A DNA stretch of 34,899 nucleotides, taken from NCBI GenBank assembly GCA_025360145.1, contig JANYCV010000360.1, positions 1 through 34,899 of the forward strand. The letters run 5' to 3'. This document shows, piece by piece, positions 9,542 through 18,225 of this stretch; position 1 is the stretch's first letter; each line of letters starts with the position of its first letter. Below the pieces are notes generated by a model. The model was given only the letters and a program-made list of their open reading frames with translations, was not told the DNA's origin and made no database searches. This stretch comes from Acidobacteriaceae bacterium. Lineage in GTDB: Bacteria; Acidobacteriota; Terriglobia; Bryobacterales; Bryobacteraceae. The position numbers and the translations under genes are program-made.

Positions 9542-10257
9542 AGGAATCGTTGCACGCCGCCCGCAAAACTGGAGAAGAGCTGTTCGCCTTTTTCCGCGGT
9601 TGCATATTGCGGCGATCCGATATGGCCCGTATTCGTCCGGTCCTTGGTAATCCAGCCGCGATACGCATTACCGAAGCCGAATCCAAACGGTTCCGTTTGC
9701 AGATGTGTGACGCCTCCCGCTACTAATTGCGGCTTCACATGCTGGATCATGGATGTTTCCCACTCACACGCATGACCCATTTCGGTCTGCACCAAGCCAG
9801 GCAGTTCCTCGTGCGGCTTGGAGAAATCCCAGTAGGTGGCAAACAGCAATAGTAGATCGTTTCGTTCGCGATACTTCTGGCGCAACTCGAAGACCGCTTG
9901 CTTCCCTGGAGTGACGTTGCCGCCGTGCCCATTCAGAAACACCAGCCGCGTGAAACCATGCACGAGCAGGGTCTCCGCCAGGTCGCGCAAGAGATCCAGA
10001 TAAAGCCGGGGCGATGCCGAGAGAGTGCCCGGGTATTCGATATGGTGGTGCGAATTCCCCAGCCACTGCAGGGGGGTGAACAGCGCACGATCTCCCAATT
10101 CCTGCTCCACCCGGCGTACCACTTCGCCCAACAGGAGGCTGTCTGTATAGACCGGAAGGTGGTGGCCGTGCTGCTCCACCGCCGCCACCGGAATCACTAC
10201 CGGCATATCTTTGTTGAGTGCTGCAACTGCGGGCCACGTTAAGTCCGCTAGATACAT
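9502..10257 (-). CDS. Creatininase family protein
   Basis: MPVVIPVAAVEQHGHHLPVYTDSLL and LVFLNGHGGN are characteristic creatininase-fold metal-binding motifs. Confidence 0.93.
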   Translation of the reverse strand: MYLADLTWPAVAALNKDMPVVIPVAAVEQHGHHLPVYTDSLLLGEVVRRVEQELGDRALFTPLQWLGNSHHHIEYPGTLSASPRLYLDLLRDLAETLLVHGFTRLVFLNGHGGNVTPGKQAVFELRQKYRERNDLLLLFATYWDFSKPHEELPGLVQTEMGHACEWETSMIQHVKPQLVAGGVTHLQTEPFGFGFGNAYRGWITKDRTNTGHIGSPQYATAEKGEQLFSSFAGGVQRFLCQVAQWDGNSWQ

Positions 10258-10466
10258 TTTGTATACTCCGCTCAGCGCGCCTCTGAATATATCACCCGCG
10301 ATAAGTTTGCTGTGCGGCCTTGCTAATTAGTCAGAACCGATACAGCGGTGGCCACCTGATCCGCTTTAGGAATTCGATTTCTTTGTGGGCACCCACAACG
10401 AATACCGGCCATGATCGCGGCGCTGCTTAAGCCACACTGCGGTGCATTCGCACATACCGATGACGG

Positions 10467-10652
10467 TCATTCGGCATGGCAGATGTTAGGGGCATCGCAG
10501 ATGTAGCATTTCCTGGTGTCGATGCCGTCTCTCCCTTTTTTCTCACGCATTCCGGAGCAGTCGATTGTCGCCAGTCGCCCGAAGGTTCCCGGCAAATTCG
10601 GGGAAGATTTCGCGTGATCGCGTAAACCTAACAGCGGCAATTCGCTGGCCAT
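10467..10652 (-). pseudogene. Possible decayed ISAs1-like transposase fragment
   Basis: Translation MREKKGRDGIDTRKCYICDAPN resembles the EKGHGRIETRR...DAP segment of ISAs1-family transposases; no intact ORF around it. Confidence 0.35.
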
Positions 10653-10953
10653 TAACTGCGTAACCGGCTCATCGCCAAGCTATTGCGCTGAAGGGGGTTG
10701 TCCCCCGGACGGTGGCGTGCGCAGCAGTTCGAACCATTGCCGATTGAATTGCTGGGCCGGTCGGGCTATGACCGACTGCCGTTTTTAGGGTGAAAGGTGA
10801 GTGGTGCAGCCTGCGGAACGGAACCTCGGGGTGATATCGGGGCGATTCCAAACCACCGCACGCAAGGATTCTCGCCTCGTCAGGGAAGGTTGGGTTCTCG
10901 TCTTATAGAAAGTGTGAACAGGTAATTCCCGGCACCTGGCCGGTGACATTCCG

Positions 10954-11439
10954 TTACCCCCAGTGCTGGCAAGCGAACGAGACCGGGTTGATGTGGCTGA
11001 CGAATCGACCGAGTGACCACCAAGCACCCCGTCCTTCTGCTCCCGAAAGACCGCGGCCAGGATCGTTTACGAAGACCTCAGGACTGGAAAAATAACCTTC
11101 CCGAACGCCGCGCAGCACGACGATGTGCTTGTGCCCATCGGCCCAGAAGCCCGAACACCAGATCGGCCCATACATGTTGAGCTTATCGTTTATCGCGCTG
11201 GCGGACTTGAATCCCGTGTAGACGGAAGAAGTGAGTCCGAGTGCGTTGCGGCAAGCAGCCAACTCGGAATCGTAAATCCCGCGGTCGCGCATTGCCGCGT
11301 CATTCGGCAAATTATCCGCCCTTGATTCCCAGCCAACTCCACTTTTGTAGTTCAGCATCATTTTGTACCCCGCATTCCAGCAAGTTCTAGGATTGGCCTG
11401 TTGGACGTACGCCACGTTAATGATGTTTTCGTCAATCAT
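10954..11439 (-). CDS. Papain-like cysteine protease (AvrRpt2/C39-like), small, no signal peptide
   Basis: VQQANPRTCWNAGYKMML (Gln/Cys), DGHKHIVVLRGVREG (His), VFVNDPGRG (Asn/Asp): Cys-His-Asp arrangement of AvrRpt2/C39-like peptidases. GGGAG upstream of ATG. Confidence 0.75.
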   Translation of the reverse strand: MIDENIINVAYVQQANPRTCWNAGYKMMLNYKSGVGWESRADNLPNDAAMRDRGIYDSELAACRNALGLTSSVYTGFKSASAINDKLNMYGPIWCSGFWADGHKHIVVLRGVREGYFSSPEVFVNDPGRGLSGAEGRGAWWSLGRFVSHINPVSFACQHWG

Positions 11440-11462
11440 CGATCTTTTATCTCCCGTTAGGA

Positions 11463-13916
11463 TTACTGGTTCTTACTTCCCGAGGCTAACCCGGGCTTCT
11501 CCGGTACTTTGATGGCGCGTGCTTTACTTTCGCCGCGCAACCAGACAAACAGCACACTCTTTGGTTCCGGCACCGGCGGCAGGCGCACTTGCAAACTTTG
11601 CTTCTGTCCCCCGCCAGGCACGGGTAACGGCAACCCTTCCACTAATTCCGCCTCTTCCGATCCCCAGCCGGTCTTTTCGATAGTTTCCAGATTTTGCCCG
11701 GTCAGGAATGCCGTGATCTGTCCGGTCTGCGCGTCTTCCGGCGCCAGATCGAAGCTCTCAATCTTGGGAATCCGCACGATCCGGCCCATCGGGTGTGGAT
11801 CGGACTCGCCCTCACTTCCATTCGCTACCGTCGCTCGCAGTGCGCAACCGTTCAACCAAACCCCGGTATCGAAGGAGAGAAACACCTGTTCCGGGGCGAG
11901 TTGCTGTAAACTTACTGGCCCAACACGCTCACCCAGATGCAGGTTAAGCGTGGTGCCGCCCTGCGCCTCGCAGTCCAGTTTCACCACACTGTTCGATTGC
12001 AAATGCTCCACCCGGAGCATCGCGCTCAGGTAGGCGCCGCCCGGCAATTCGCCGTTCTCCAGTTCCACATCCTGGTCCGGAGGGATGCTGATCTTCGATT
12101 CCTTCACGCGGGGACGAGGTCCCACGATCCTTACCGCGTCGGCGAATGTGAGTGGTTCGCTGCGATCCCGGATGTACGCCTTTGCCGCAAGACCGGTGCC
12201 GGCGTCGATATTCGCCGCCATGTGCAGCGTCATCCGGCGCTCGGTTTGATCGGCCGACGGAGGTTCTAACTCCGCAGTGCCTCGCGCCACCTCCAGCCGG
12301 TTCAATAGGTCCAGCCGCTGGCCTTTCAATTGGAACTTCACCGTGGATGCGCCCTTGTTCAAAACTACCGGCAAATTGTCGATCCGAGGCGGCGCGGGCA
12401 GGATTTTCAAGTTTACTGAGTGGCTCTTTCCGTCTACCTGCGAGATTAGGAGCGCGTACTGGCCGGGGTCGAGATCGATCGTGTTCACCTGAATATCCAT
12501 CCGATCCTGCGGCCCCTTCCGCAGCCCCTGCGGCAAGACGAATGGAATCGGCGAGGGCGTCGCGAATTTGTCGTTGATCTTCTCAATGTCCACTTTGGTC
12601 ACGAACTCAAAGTCCGTTCCTTCCAGCGTTAAAGGCACCTTGCCTGTTCTGGCGACCAGAAGGTCTTGCGAGGCCGGCGTTAATCGGGCCGCGCTCAAGT
12701 CGCTCAGCGGCCTGACCTCAATTTGGCCCTTTATCGTGAACTGATCCCAATCCCAGTCCGCCACCAACCGGTACGTTCCAGGTTTAACAGCGCCGCCGGT
12801 GTCCAACTCCAGCATTTTCAAGTCGCCCAACTTTTGGACCCGGATTGGAATTGGTTTTCCGCCTTCCGCCTGCAAAGCCCAATTGTGCGCGCGATCGACA
12901 ATCTTCCAGTCGGCATCCGGCGCGCCCACCGGCACGGGTGACTTTACCGCTACCGCCACCGAGTTCACTTTGTCGACCGCCAACTGTGGCGGACCGCTGT
13001 TGGGCACCCTTGACGCCCACAGGTAAGCGACTTTGGTATGTGGCGCCGCCGGATCGCGGCGTCCGCACAACCCCAGACCATCCTGTGCCAGAGCCTGCGC
13101 AAACGAGGAACGAAATTCGGCTTTGGGGAACGCCAGGGATCGCATCTCCATCAACATTGCCGTTCCGCCGGCTGCCAAGCCTACCGGGCTGCCAAAAAAT
13201 AGCGCAGCCACCGAGGTCGCCAAGCGCGCCGTTTGACCGTATTGTTGCGTTCGCTGCGGAGTGATCGGGTCGTAGCTTGCGATGGCGGGGTTCAGCGTAC
13301 GAAACAAAGCCATTGCCTGCTGCTCAGCCGGAGCGTTTTTATCCAGTTGCACACTCAGCCCGTACTGCGAGGAGAAGCCCGAAAGCGCGGATTGCATGCT
13401 GGCTGCCGAAGAGGTCGGAGAGGAAAGCGCCGCGATCAGGGCCTCTGTTTGCGCTGTTTTCTCAGCGTAATCCGCCAGTTGTGAAACCAGTTCTTCGTCA
13501 CGGGCGAGAAAACTCCTGACCTTCTTGCGATTGAGGCCGGCTGGTCCGTAGACAAAGGCCACCACCGCGACACGAATCGGCACACTCCAGGTTTGCGGCT
13601 GATTGGCGGGTTTTGGATCTAGGATAACCAGGTTGTCCTGCGACGGAATCTTGTGGGCAGGCACCAGCACGATGGCGACTTCACCCGCCCGTCCTTCGCT
13701 GGCGTGCAGGATGGGACGGTAGCGTAAGATGTCGCCTTCTTCCAGACGATTGATGGTGCGCAATGGCAGCGGCTCGCCCTTGGAACGTGGCGAGGAAACC
13801 CGAAGATCTACGCTTCCAATGGGCCCGCCCGCCGGACAGACTAGCGGAGGCTGAGGAGCGGCCAGGATGCCATGGCAAATGCAGAGAAGCGCGATGAACA
13901 GCAGACGCAATGCCAC
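11463..13916 (-). CDS. Large secreted protein with probable IPT/Ig-like beta repeats
   Basis: Signal peptide MALRLLFIALLCICHGILAAPQPP; repeated beta-type segments such as LVARTGKVPLTLEGTDFEFVTKVDI and TAFLTGQNLETIEKTGWG (IPT-like). 23 bp upstream of the protease gene. Confidence 0.7.
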   Translation of the reverse strand: MALRLLFIALLCICHGILAAPQPPLVCPAGGPIGSVDLRVSSPRSKGEPLPLRTINRLEEGDILRYRPILHASEGRAGEVAIVLVPAHKIPSQDNLVILDPKPANQPQTWSVPIRVAVVAFVYGPAGLNRKKVRSFLARDEELVSQLADYAEKTAQTEALIAALSSPTSSAASMQSALSGFSSQYGLSVQLDKNAPAEQQAMALFRTLNPAIASYDPITPQRTQQYGQTARLATSVAALFFGSPVGLAAGGTAMLMEMRSLAFPKAEFRSSFAQALAQDGLGLCGRRDPAAPHTKVAYLWASRVPNSGPPQLAVDKVNSVAVAVKSPVPVGAPDADWKIVDRAHNWALQAEGGKPIPIRVQKLGDLKMLELDTGGAVKPGTYRLVADWDWDQFTIKGQIEVRPLSDLSAARLTPASQDLLVARTGKVPLTLEGTDFEFVTKVDIEKINDKFATPSPIPFVLPQGLRKGPQDRMDIQVNTIDLDPGQYALLISQVDGKSHSVNLKILPAPPRIDNLPVVLNKGASTVKFQLKGQRLDLLNRLEVARGTAELEPPSADQTERRMTLHMAANIDAGTGLAAKAYIRDRSEPLTFADAVRIVGPRPRVKESKISIPPDQDVELENGELPGGAYLSAMLRVEHLQSNSVVKLDCEAQGGTTLNLHLGERVGPVSLQQLAPEQVFLSFDTGVWLNGCALRATVANGSEGESDPHPMGRIVRIPKIESFDLAPEDAQTGQITAFLTGQNLETIEKTGWGSEEAELVEGLPLPVPGGGQKQSLQVRLPPVPEPKSVLFVWLRGESKARAIKVPEKPGLASGSKNQ

Positions 13917-14085
13917 GCCTTGATTGTAACGCCGTCTGGGGGACGTTGACAGTTTTGGGCCGCTTTGTCAGCTCTATTGGAATTTGCCCTAACCACGCAG
14001 CCCGGACGAGGACGCCACACCCGTTGTCAATAGACTCTCATTTCGGAAGCAGGTCGTTACTTCGATGGGGATGTTGCCCCCAAAC

Positions 14086-14125
14086 CCCTGAGATTCAGCG
14101 CGTTCGATCGGATAACATCTCAGGG
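14086..14125. repeat. 9-bp perfect inverted repeat CCCTGAGAT...ATCTCAGGG
   Basis: Arms 14086-14094 and 14117-14125, spacer 22 nt; read directly. Confidence 0.6.
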
Positions 14126-14275
14126 AGTCGGGACGCTAGGGCATCGGGCAGTAGTAAGGCGACCCATCGTGTCCTCCACTCGCGTCGGAGCTGGCGGCGC
14201 GTCCCGGCATCCCTCCCGGACGCTGATAAGGAGAGTGATCGTGATGTAATACGCTTGGTCTCAATAGTTACGGAC

Positions 14276-14322
14276 CGCGCACGCCGGCGCGGAGAATGCG
14301 CAATGCCGCGCCGGCGTGCGCG
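14276..14322. repeat. Perfect 17-bp GC-rich hairpin (CGCGCACGCCGGCGCGG / CCGCGCCGGCGTGCGCG), 13-nt loop
   Basis: Arms 14276-14292 and 14306-14322 are exact reverse complements; loop AGAATGCGCAATG. Confidence 0.9.
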
Positions 14323-14535
14323 TTTCAACAGCGCCGGCAGTTGAGCAGATCTGCGTGACGTTGCGGCGGTCCAGACTTGGCGCCAAGAGGAGCCGGACGC
14401 GGAGATTCTGGTACATTAAAGCTCTGGACCGGTGACGATGAGTCAAGGTAATCCTATCGGCAGTGCGTTACCGGCTTTAGAAACGGTTTGCCCTTTCCAT
14501 GCGGCGGACCGACAATGTAAACAGAGTGAAAATCA

Positions 14536-15201
14536 ATGTCTGATCTGGTCAAAATCCCGATGGCTAGTGTCGAGTACGTCGCGCGCTTCGACCGGCCCTA
14601 TGTCGGCTTGATTGCCAATGAAAGGCCCAGAGTTTTTGAGGCCGTTGTGTCTGCGCTGTTGCCCTTTAACTTCCGGCTGGCAAACACGGAGATCGTCTCA
14701 ACCGGAACAATGGCCGATCACAAAGTGATTTTCAGACTCCCCGAACGCGGGATCACCTTTCAGTTTGGAGCCGAAGAATATCGGTTCGGAAAGGAGGGAT
14801 CATCGTGGATCTCGGTTCAGGAGGACGCCCAGGTCTTGCTTGCTGCGGAGCACGCTCTTCTGGTTGGGAGCGGCGCGAAGGTTGAATCGTGCTCGGTCAC
14901 TTTGGCGATGCATCTGCAACCCCTGGCGAAGACGCGCGAGGAAATACTTGGACCATTCCTGCCTGAGCCATTCAAACCTCTCGTCAAACAGCACCAAACC
15001 CACACCTTCGGCAATCATCTGAAATGGCCGGACGGCGACGTGTTGCTTGATTTTTCCGTGGCATTCGCGAACGGAATCTTTTTACGGCTTACGTCTCAGT
15101 TCAAGGGACAGCCGCTGCTGCCAGACATCCTAACGAAAGTGCGCAGCGATGAAGAAACGTTGTTTGGCATTCTAGGCATTGAAGAAGCGCCCAATGCCTA
15201 G
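14536..15201 (+). CDS. Uncharacterised protein, first gene of the HEPN-associated cassette (possibly TIGR04255-like)
   Basis: 221-aa ORF with ATG start in an otherwise non-coding region; no confident family. Overlaps the next gene by 8 nt. Confidence 0.75.
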   Translation: MSDLVKIPMASVEYVARFDRPYVGLIANERPRVFEAVVSALLPFNFRLANTEIVSTGTMADHKVIFRLPERGITFQFGAEEYRFGKEGSSWISVQEDAQVLLAAEHALLVGSGAKVESCSVTLAMHLQPLAKTREEILGPFLPEPFKPLVKQHQTHTFGNHLKWPDGDVLLDFSVAFANGIFLRLTSQFKGQPLLPDILTKVRSDEETLFGILGIEEAPNA

Positions 15202-15742
15202 CGCTTTCACCGACGCATTAGACGCGCAGCATTTATCCAGGCTAACGACTTCGCCGCCGCTTCATCAGAAACCAAACTGGTACGAATACCAGCAATCAGC
15301 GAGTCTTCAGCCCAGAGCCAGTATCGAATTTGGCGCACTCAGGCTTGGAGGAAACGACCTTTCACAAGGATATCTTTATGAGCAGACGCGCCCTAATGGA
15401 GATTTGGCGGCGCAACTGCGTACCCTGCAACAGCACTATACGATCCTGAACAGCAACCGCGTCATCATTGAGCTTCTTGAGGAGGAACCGGCGCTCTATA
15501 GACTTCTGGTTGAAGCCGTACAGCCATTGCGAACCGTCTTCGGAGAAAAGCTCCTCCTCCAGCTTCGAGTGCAGTACTCCGGCGAGGATAGCTTGCTAAA
15601 GGTAGCAGTGCAATTGCCTGCCGATTTTGGCGGCGACCCGGAACAAGTCTTACACTCTTTTGATACCGAATGGTGGTTGAACAATTGCCACCGTTCTGGT
15701 GGCGCGCTCGTATTCGACTACGAGATTCAGAATGCCATTTGA
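15194..15742 (+). CDS. Uncharacterised protein, second gene of the cassette
   Basis: ATG at 15194 (MPSAFTDALDAQ) overlaps the upstream stop; the TTG at 15179 is an alternative. Conserved-looking C-terminus FDTEWWLNNCHRSGGALVFDYEIQ. Confidence 0.72.
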   Translation: MPSAFTDALDAQHLSRLTTSPPLHQKPNWYEYQQSASLQPRASIEFGALRLGGNDLSQGYLYEQTRPNGDLAAQLRTLQQHYTILNSNRVIIELLEEEPALYRLLVEAVQPLRTVFGEKLLLQLRVQYSGEDSLLKVAVQLPADFGGDPEQVLHSFDTEWWLNNCHRSGGALVFDYEIQNAI

Positions 15743-16124
15743 CTGGCGAGGGTTTCTCATCGTTGCGCACGGGTTGCGAAATGACTCCAGCGAAGGTGTT
15801 CAAAGAACATGCCTTGGGCGAGCGTACTATTACGTTTACAACGTCAGCTTGGCGAACGCCCGCGCAATGCAGTTTACGGGTAATATGCCGGGCCTTCATA
15901 AGCAGCTTTGGAATTGGTGCCAGAAACACAAGGACCCGAACATCAAGCAGATAGGGCTCGACGGGCTTCGCATGCACTCACTGAGGATCGACGCGGACTA
16001 CAAGGACAGTCCTATTCCAAACTTGGCGCGTGAAGTCACGATCCAACTATCCAGGGCCCAAGCGATCGAGGGCCTAATTGCACGTATTAACGGACAGACG
16101 CCACCAACCGCCTTGATACCGTGA
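15732..16124 (+). CDS. HEPN-like protein, third gene of the cassette
   Basis: MPFDWRGFLIVAHGLRNDSSEGVQRTCLGRAYYYVYNVSLANAR matches the helical RxxxSRAYYAxFH pattern of HEPN proteins; C-terminal GLRMHSLRIDADYKDSP matches the LR..R..ADY pattern. Start overlaps the upstream stop by 11 nt. Confidence 0.72.
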   Translation: MPFDWRGFLIVAHGLRNDSSEGVQRTCLGRAYYYVYNVSLANARAMQFTGNMPGLHKQLWNWCQKHKDPNIKQIGLDGLRMHSLRIDADYKDSPIPNLAREVTIQLSRAQAIEGLIARINGQTPPTALIP

Positions 16125-16126
16125 AT

Positions 16127-16140
16127 ATAGTCCGGACTAT
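16127..16140. promoter_or_regulatory. 14-bp perfect palindrome ATAGTCCGGACTAT, 2 nt after the HEPN stop codon
   Basis: Sequence equals its own reverse complement; a third ATAGTC occurs nearby (CATAGTCGACT). Confidence 0.5.
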
Positions 16141-16566
16141 CCGGGCTCCGCCGCCATAGTCGACTCTTATCCGCGATGGCGCTCGAAGTCCGCGGCCGCA
16201 TCAATCGGCACCGGAAATTGCAGAGCTTCCGCAGCATGTTCGTCTGCGGGATTTTGTGCGATCCGCATCGTCGCCGCCCCGTATCGCAGGACGTCGTGCA
16301 GCCGCAGCGCAACGCCCTAGGCTTGGTGTAGTTTGCGCCATATGGTGCGCTTTCGCGCTAAATGGCTTCAAGATGAGCCGACGCCATGCGCCGATTATCC
16401 TAAACCCGGCAGCTCGAATTCCGCGGATCGTGCCAAATCGCTGAAATAGCTCAGAATTTCAACTGGGGCAAAAGATCTATCCGGTTATGGATGGCCCAAC
16501 TACCGGCTTTACGATTATACGTACAAAAATGCTGAAGGAATGCTGGCGGGCTCGCCCGCCGGAAGC

Positions 16567-18183
16567 CTAGCTAACCGTCTGCTTCAATTCCAAACGGCGT
16601 TGCCGGTGCCATTGCAGCCGCCCTTGGTAATCGGCATAAAGCTTGCTGAATGCGGCCCAGAAATAGCCCGAAACGAATAGCAGGAGGAACGGAATCGCCA
16701 GATAGTTCATGCTGTCGATGGCGAAAAGAATCATGTAAAGGAAATACAAACCGAACAGGATTTCCACGTAGGGCAGCCAGCCCGTGCGGCTCTTATACTG
16801 CACATTCTCCAGCTTCACTTTATGTTCGCCGATGGCATACTTCGGCGTTCTGGCAAAAGCGGTCTGCACGCGGCAGAGAGCTTCCAGCACGGCCTTGGTG
16901 TTATTCAGAGTGAGTGCGACGCCGGCTGCCATCAACGCCGGAATCATAAAGATCGCCCGCTTCCACGTCCTGGGGTACAACTCGCGATGTGCCACCATGT
17001 AGAACGCCGTGATCGACCAGAACGACGCAATGATCAGCGGCATGTCAATCAGCACCATCTGCAACCAGCCCATGTAGAACCGGACAATCATAACCGGCAA
17101 CATCAGTGCCGAGACCACGATCATCAGCGGATAGGCGATGTTCGGCGTCAAATGCGCGATCGCTTCCACTTTGACGCGCCGGGGCAAATCCGCCTTCAGA
17201 ATTCCCGGCAGCAGTTTCATGGCAACCTGGGTCAAACCCTTAGACCAGCGCGATTGCTGAATCTGAAACCCATTCATGTCCACCGGCAGTTCCGACGGGC
17301 ACTCGATTTGAGGAAGGTATACGAACCTCCATCCCTTCACCTGCGCGCGATAGCTCAAATCGGAATCTTCGGTCAGCGTGTCGTGCTGCCAACCGCCCGC
17401 ATCGTCAATCATCGTGCGGCGGAGAATGCCCGCAGTGCCATTGAAGTTGAAAAACAGCCCTTCCCCGGCGCGCGCTCCATGCTCAAGAACGAAATGCCCG
17501 TCCAGTAGCATCGCCTCCACTTCGGTCAAAACATTGTAATGCCGGTTCAAGTAAGTCCAGCGCGTCTGCACCACCCCAACCTTAGGGTCGGCAAAGGGAT
17601 GGATGGCCCGCATCAGGAAGTCGGCTGGCGGCAGAAAGTCGGCGTCGAAGACTGCCACGAATTCGCCGGTTGCCGTTTCCAGGCCCGCCTGTAACGCACC
17701 TGCTTTGAACCCGTGGCGGTTCGTGCGGTGCCGGTATTCGATAGGATGCCCAAGTGCCTGATACTGCGCCACTAGTGCTTCGGTGAAGGGGTGGGTTTCG
17801 TCGGTGGAATCGTCCAGCACCTGAATTTGAAACAAATGCCTGGGATACTCTATTTTCAGCGTTTCTTCAATCAGCCTCTCCACTACATACTGTTCGTTAT
17901 ACAGGGGAAGCTGGATGGTGACGGGAGGCAGTTCTTCGAACCGCACAGGCGAGATGGCGGCCATCTTCTTCTTATGCTTCAGATACCCCCGGATCATCTC
18001 GTAGCGATGCAACCCATAGAAGGAAAGGACGATCAGTACCGAAAAGTACGGGATCAAAATGACCCAATCGAACCATGCGAGCGTATGTATCCCGGAAAAG
18101 GTCTTGTCCGAGAGGGACGCCATCGCCTGATCCAGCCGCTGGCTCGCGGAAATGAACGCTACCGGGATGAGAGTTGTTACCAT
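16567..18183 (-). CDS. Glycosyltransferase family 2, membrane-bound (cellulose synthase/CsbA-type)
   Basis: PPVTIQLPLYNEQYVVERLIEETLKIEYP, VFDADFLPP (DxD), TLTEDSDLSYRA (TED), QIQQSRWSKGLTQ (Q..RW), multiple TM helices. Confidence 0.95.
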   Translation of the reverse strand: MVTTLIPVAFISASQRLDQAMASLSDKTFSGIHTLAWFDWVILIPYFSVLIVLSFYGLHRYEMIRGYLKHKKKMAAISPVRFEELPPVTIQLPLYNEQYVVERLIEETLKIEYPRHLFQIQVLDDSTDETHPFTEALVAQYQALGHPIEYRHRTNRHGFKAGALQAGLETATGEFVAVFDADFLPPADFLMRAIHPFADPKVGVVQTRWTYLNRHYNVLTEVEAMLLDGHFVLEHGARAGEGLFFNFNGTAGILRRTMIDDAGGWQHDTLTEDSDLSYRAQVKGWRFVYLPQIECPSELPVDMNGFQIQQSRWSKGLTQVAMKLLPGILKADLPRRVKVEAIAHLTPNIAYPLMIVVSALMLPVMIVRFYMGWLQMVLIDMPLIIASFWSITAFYMVAHRELYPRTWKRAIFMIPALMAAGVALTLNNTKAVLEALCRVQTAFARTPKYAIGEHKVKLENVQYKSRTGWLPYVEILFGLYFLYMILFAIDSMNYLAIPFLLLFVSGYFWAAFSKLYADYQGRLQWHRQRRLELKQTVS

Positions 18184-18198
18184 GGGCTGATCTTCATC

Positions 18199-18225
18199 GG
18201 TCGATTTTGGATGGGTCGATTTTGG
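18199..18225. promoter_or_regulatory. 12-bp perfect direct repeat (GGTCGATTTTGG x2, 15-nt period) in a divergent promoter
   Basis: GGTCGATTTTGG-ATG-GGTCGATTTTGG lies in the 68-bp gap between genes starting at 18183 (-) and 18252 (+). Confidence 0.5.

Noticed and set aside
14331-14353. Shared 12-mer GTTGAGCAGATC at ~14339 and ~20188
   Set aside because: A few dozen random 12-mer matches are expected in a 35-kb window; flanks do not extend convincingly.
16140-16312. Possible short minus-strand coding remnant (RLHDVLRYGAATMRIAQNPADEHAAEALQFPVPIDAAADFERHRG)
   Set aside because: Protein-like composition but no supported start in frame and no family; at most a pseudogene fragment, so not listed as a feature.
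16817-17508. 228-aa plus-strand ORF opposite the GT2 gene
   Set aside because: Highly His/Arg/Gln-biased antisense frame of a confident glycosyltransferase.
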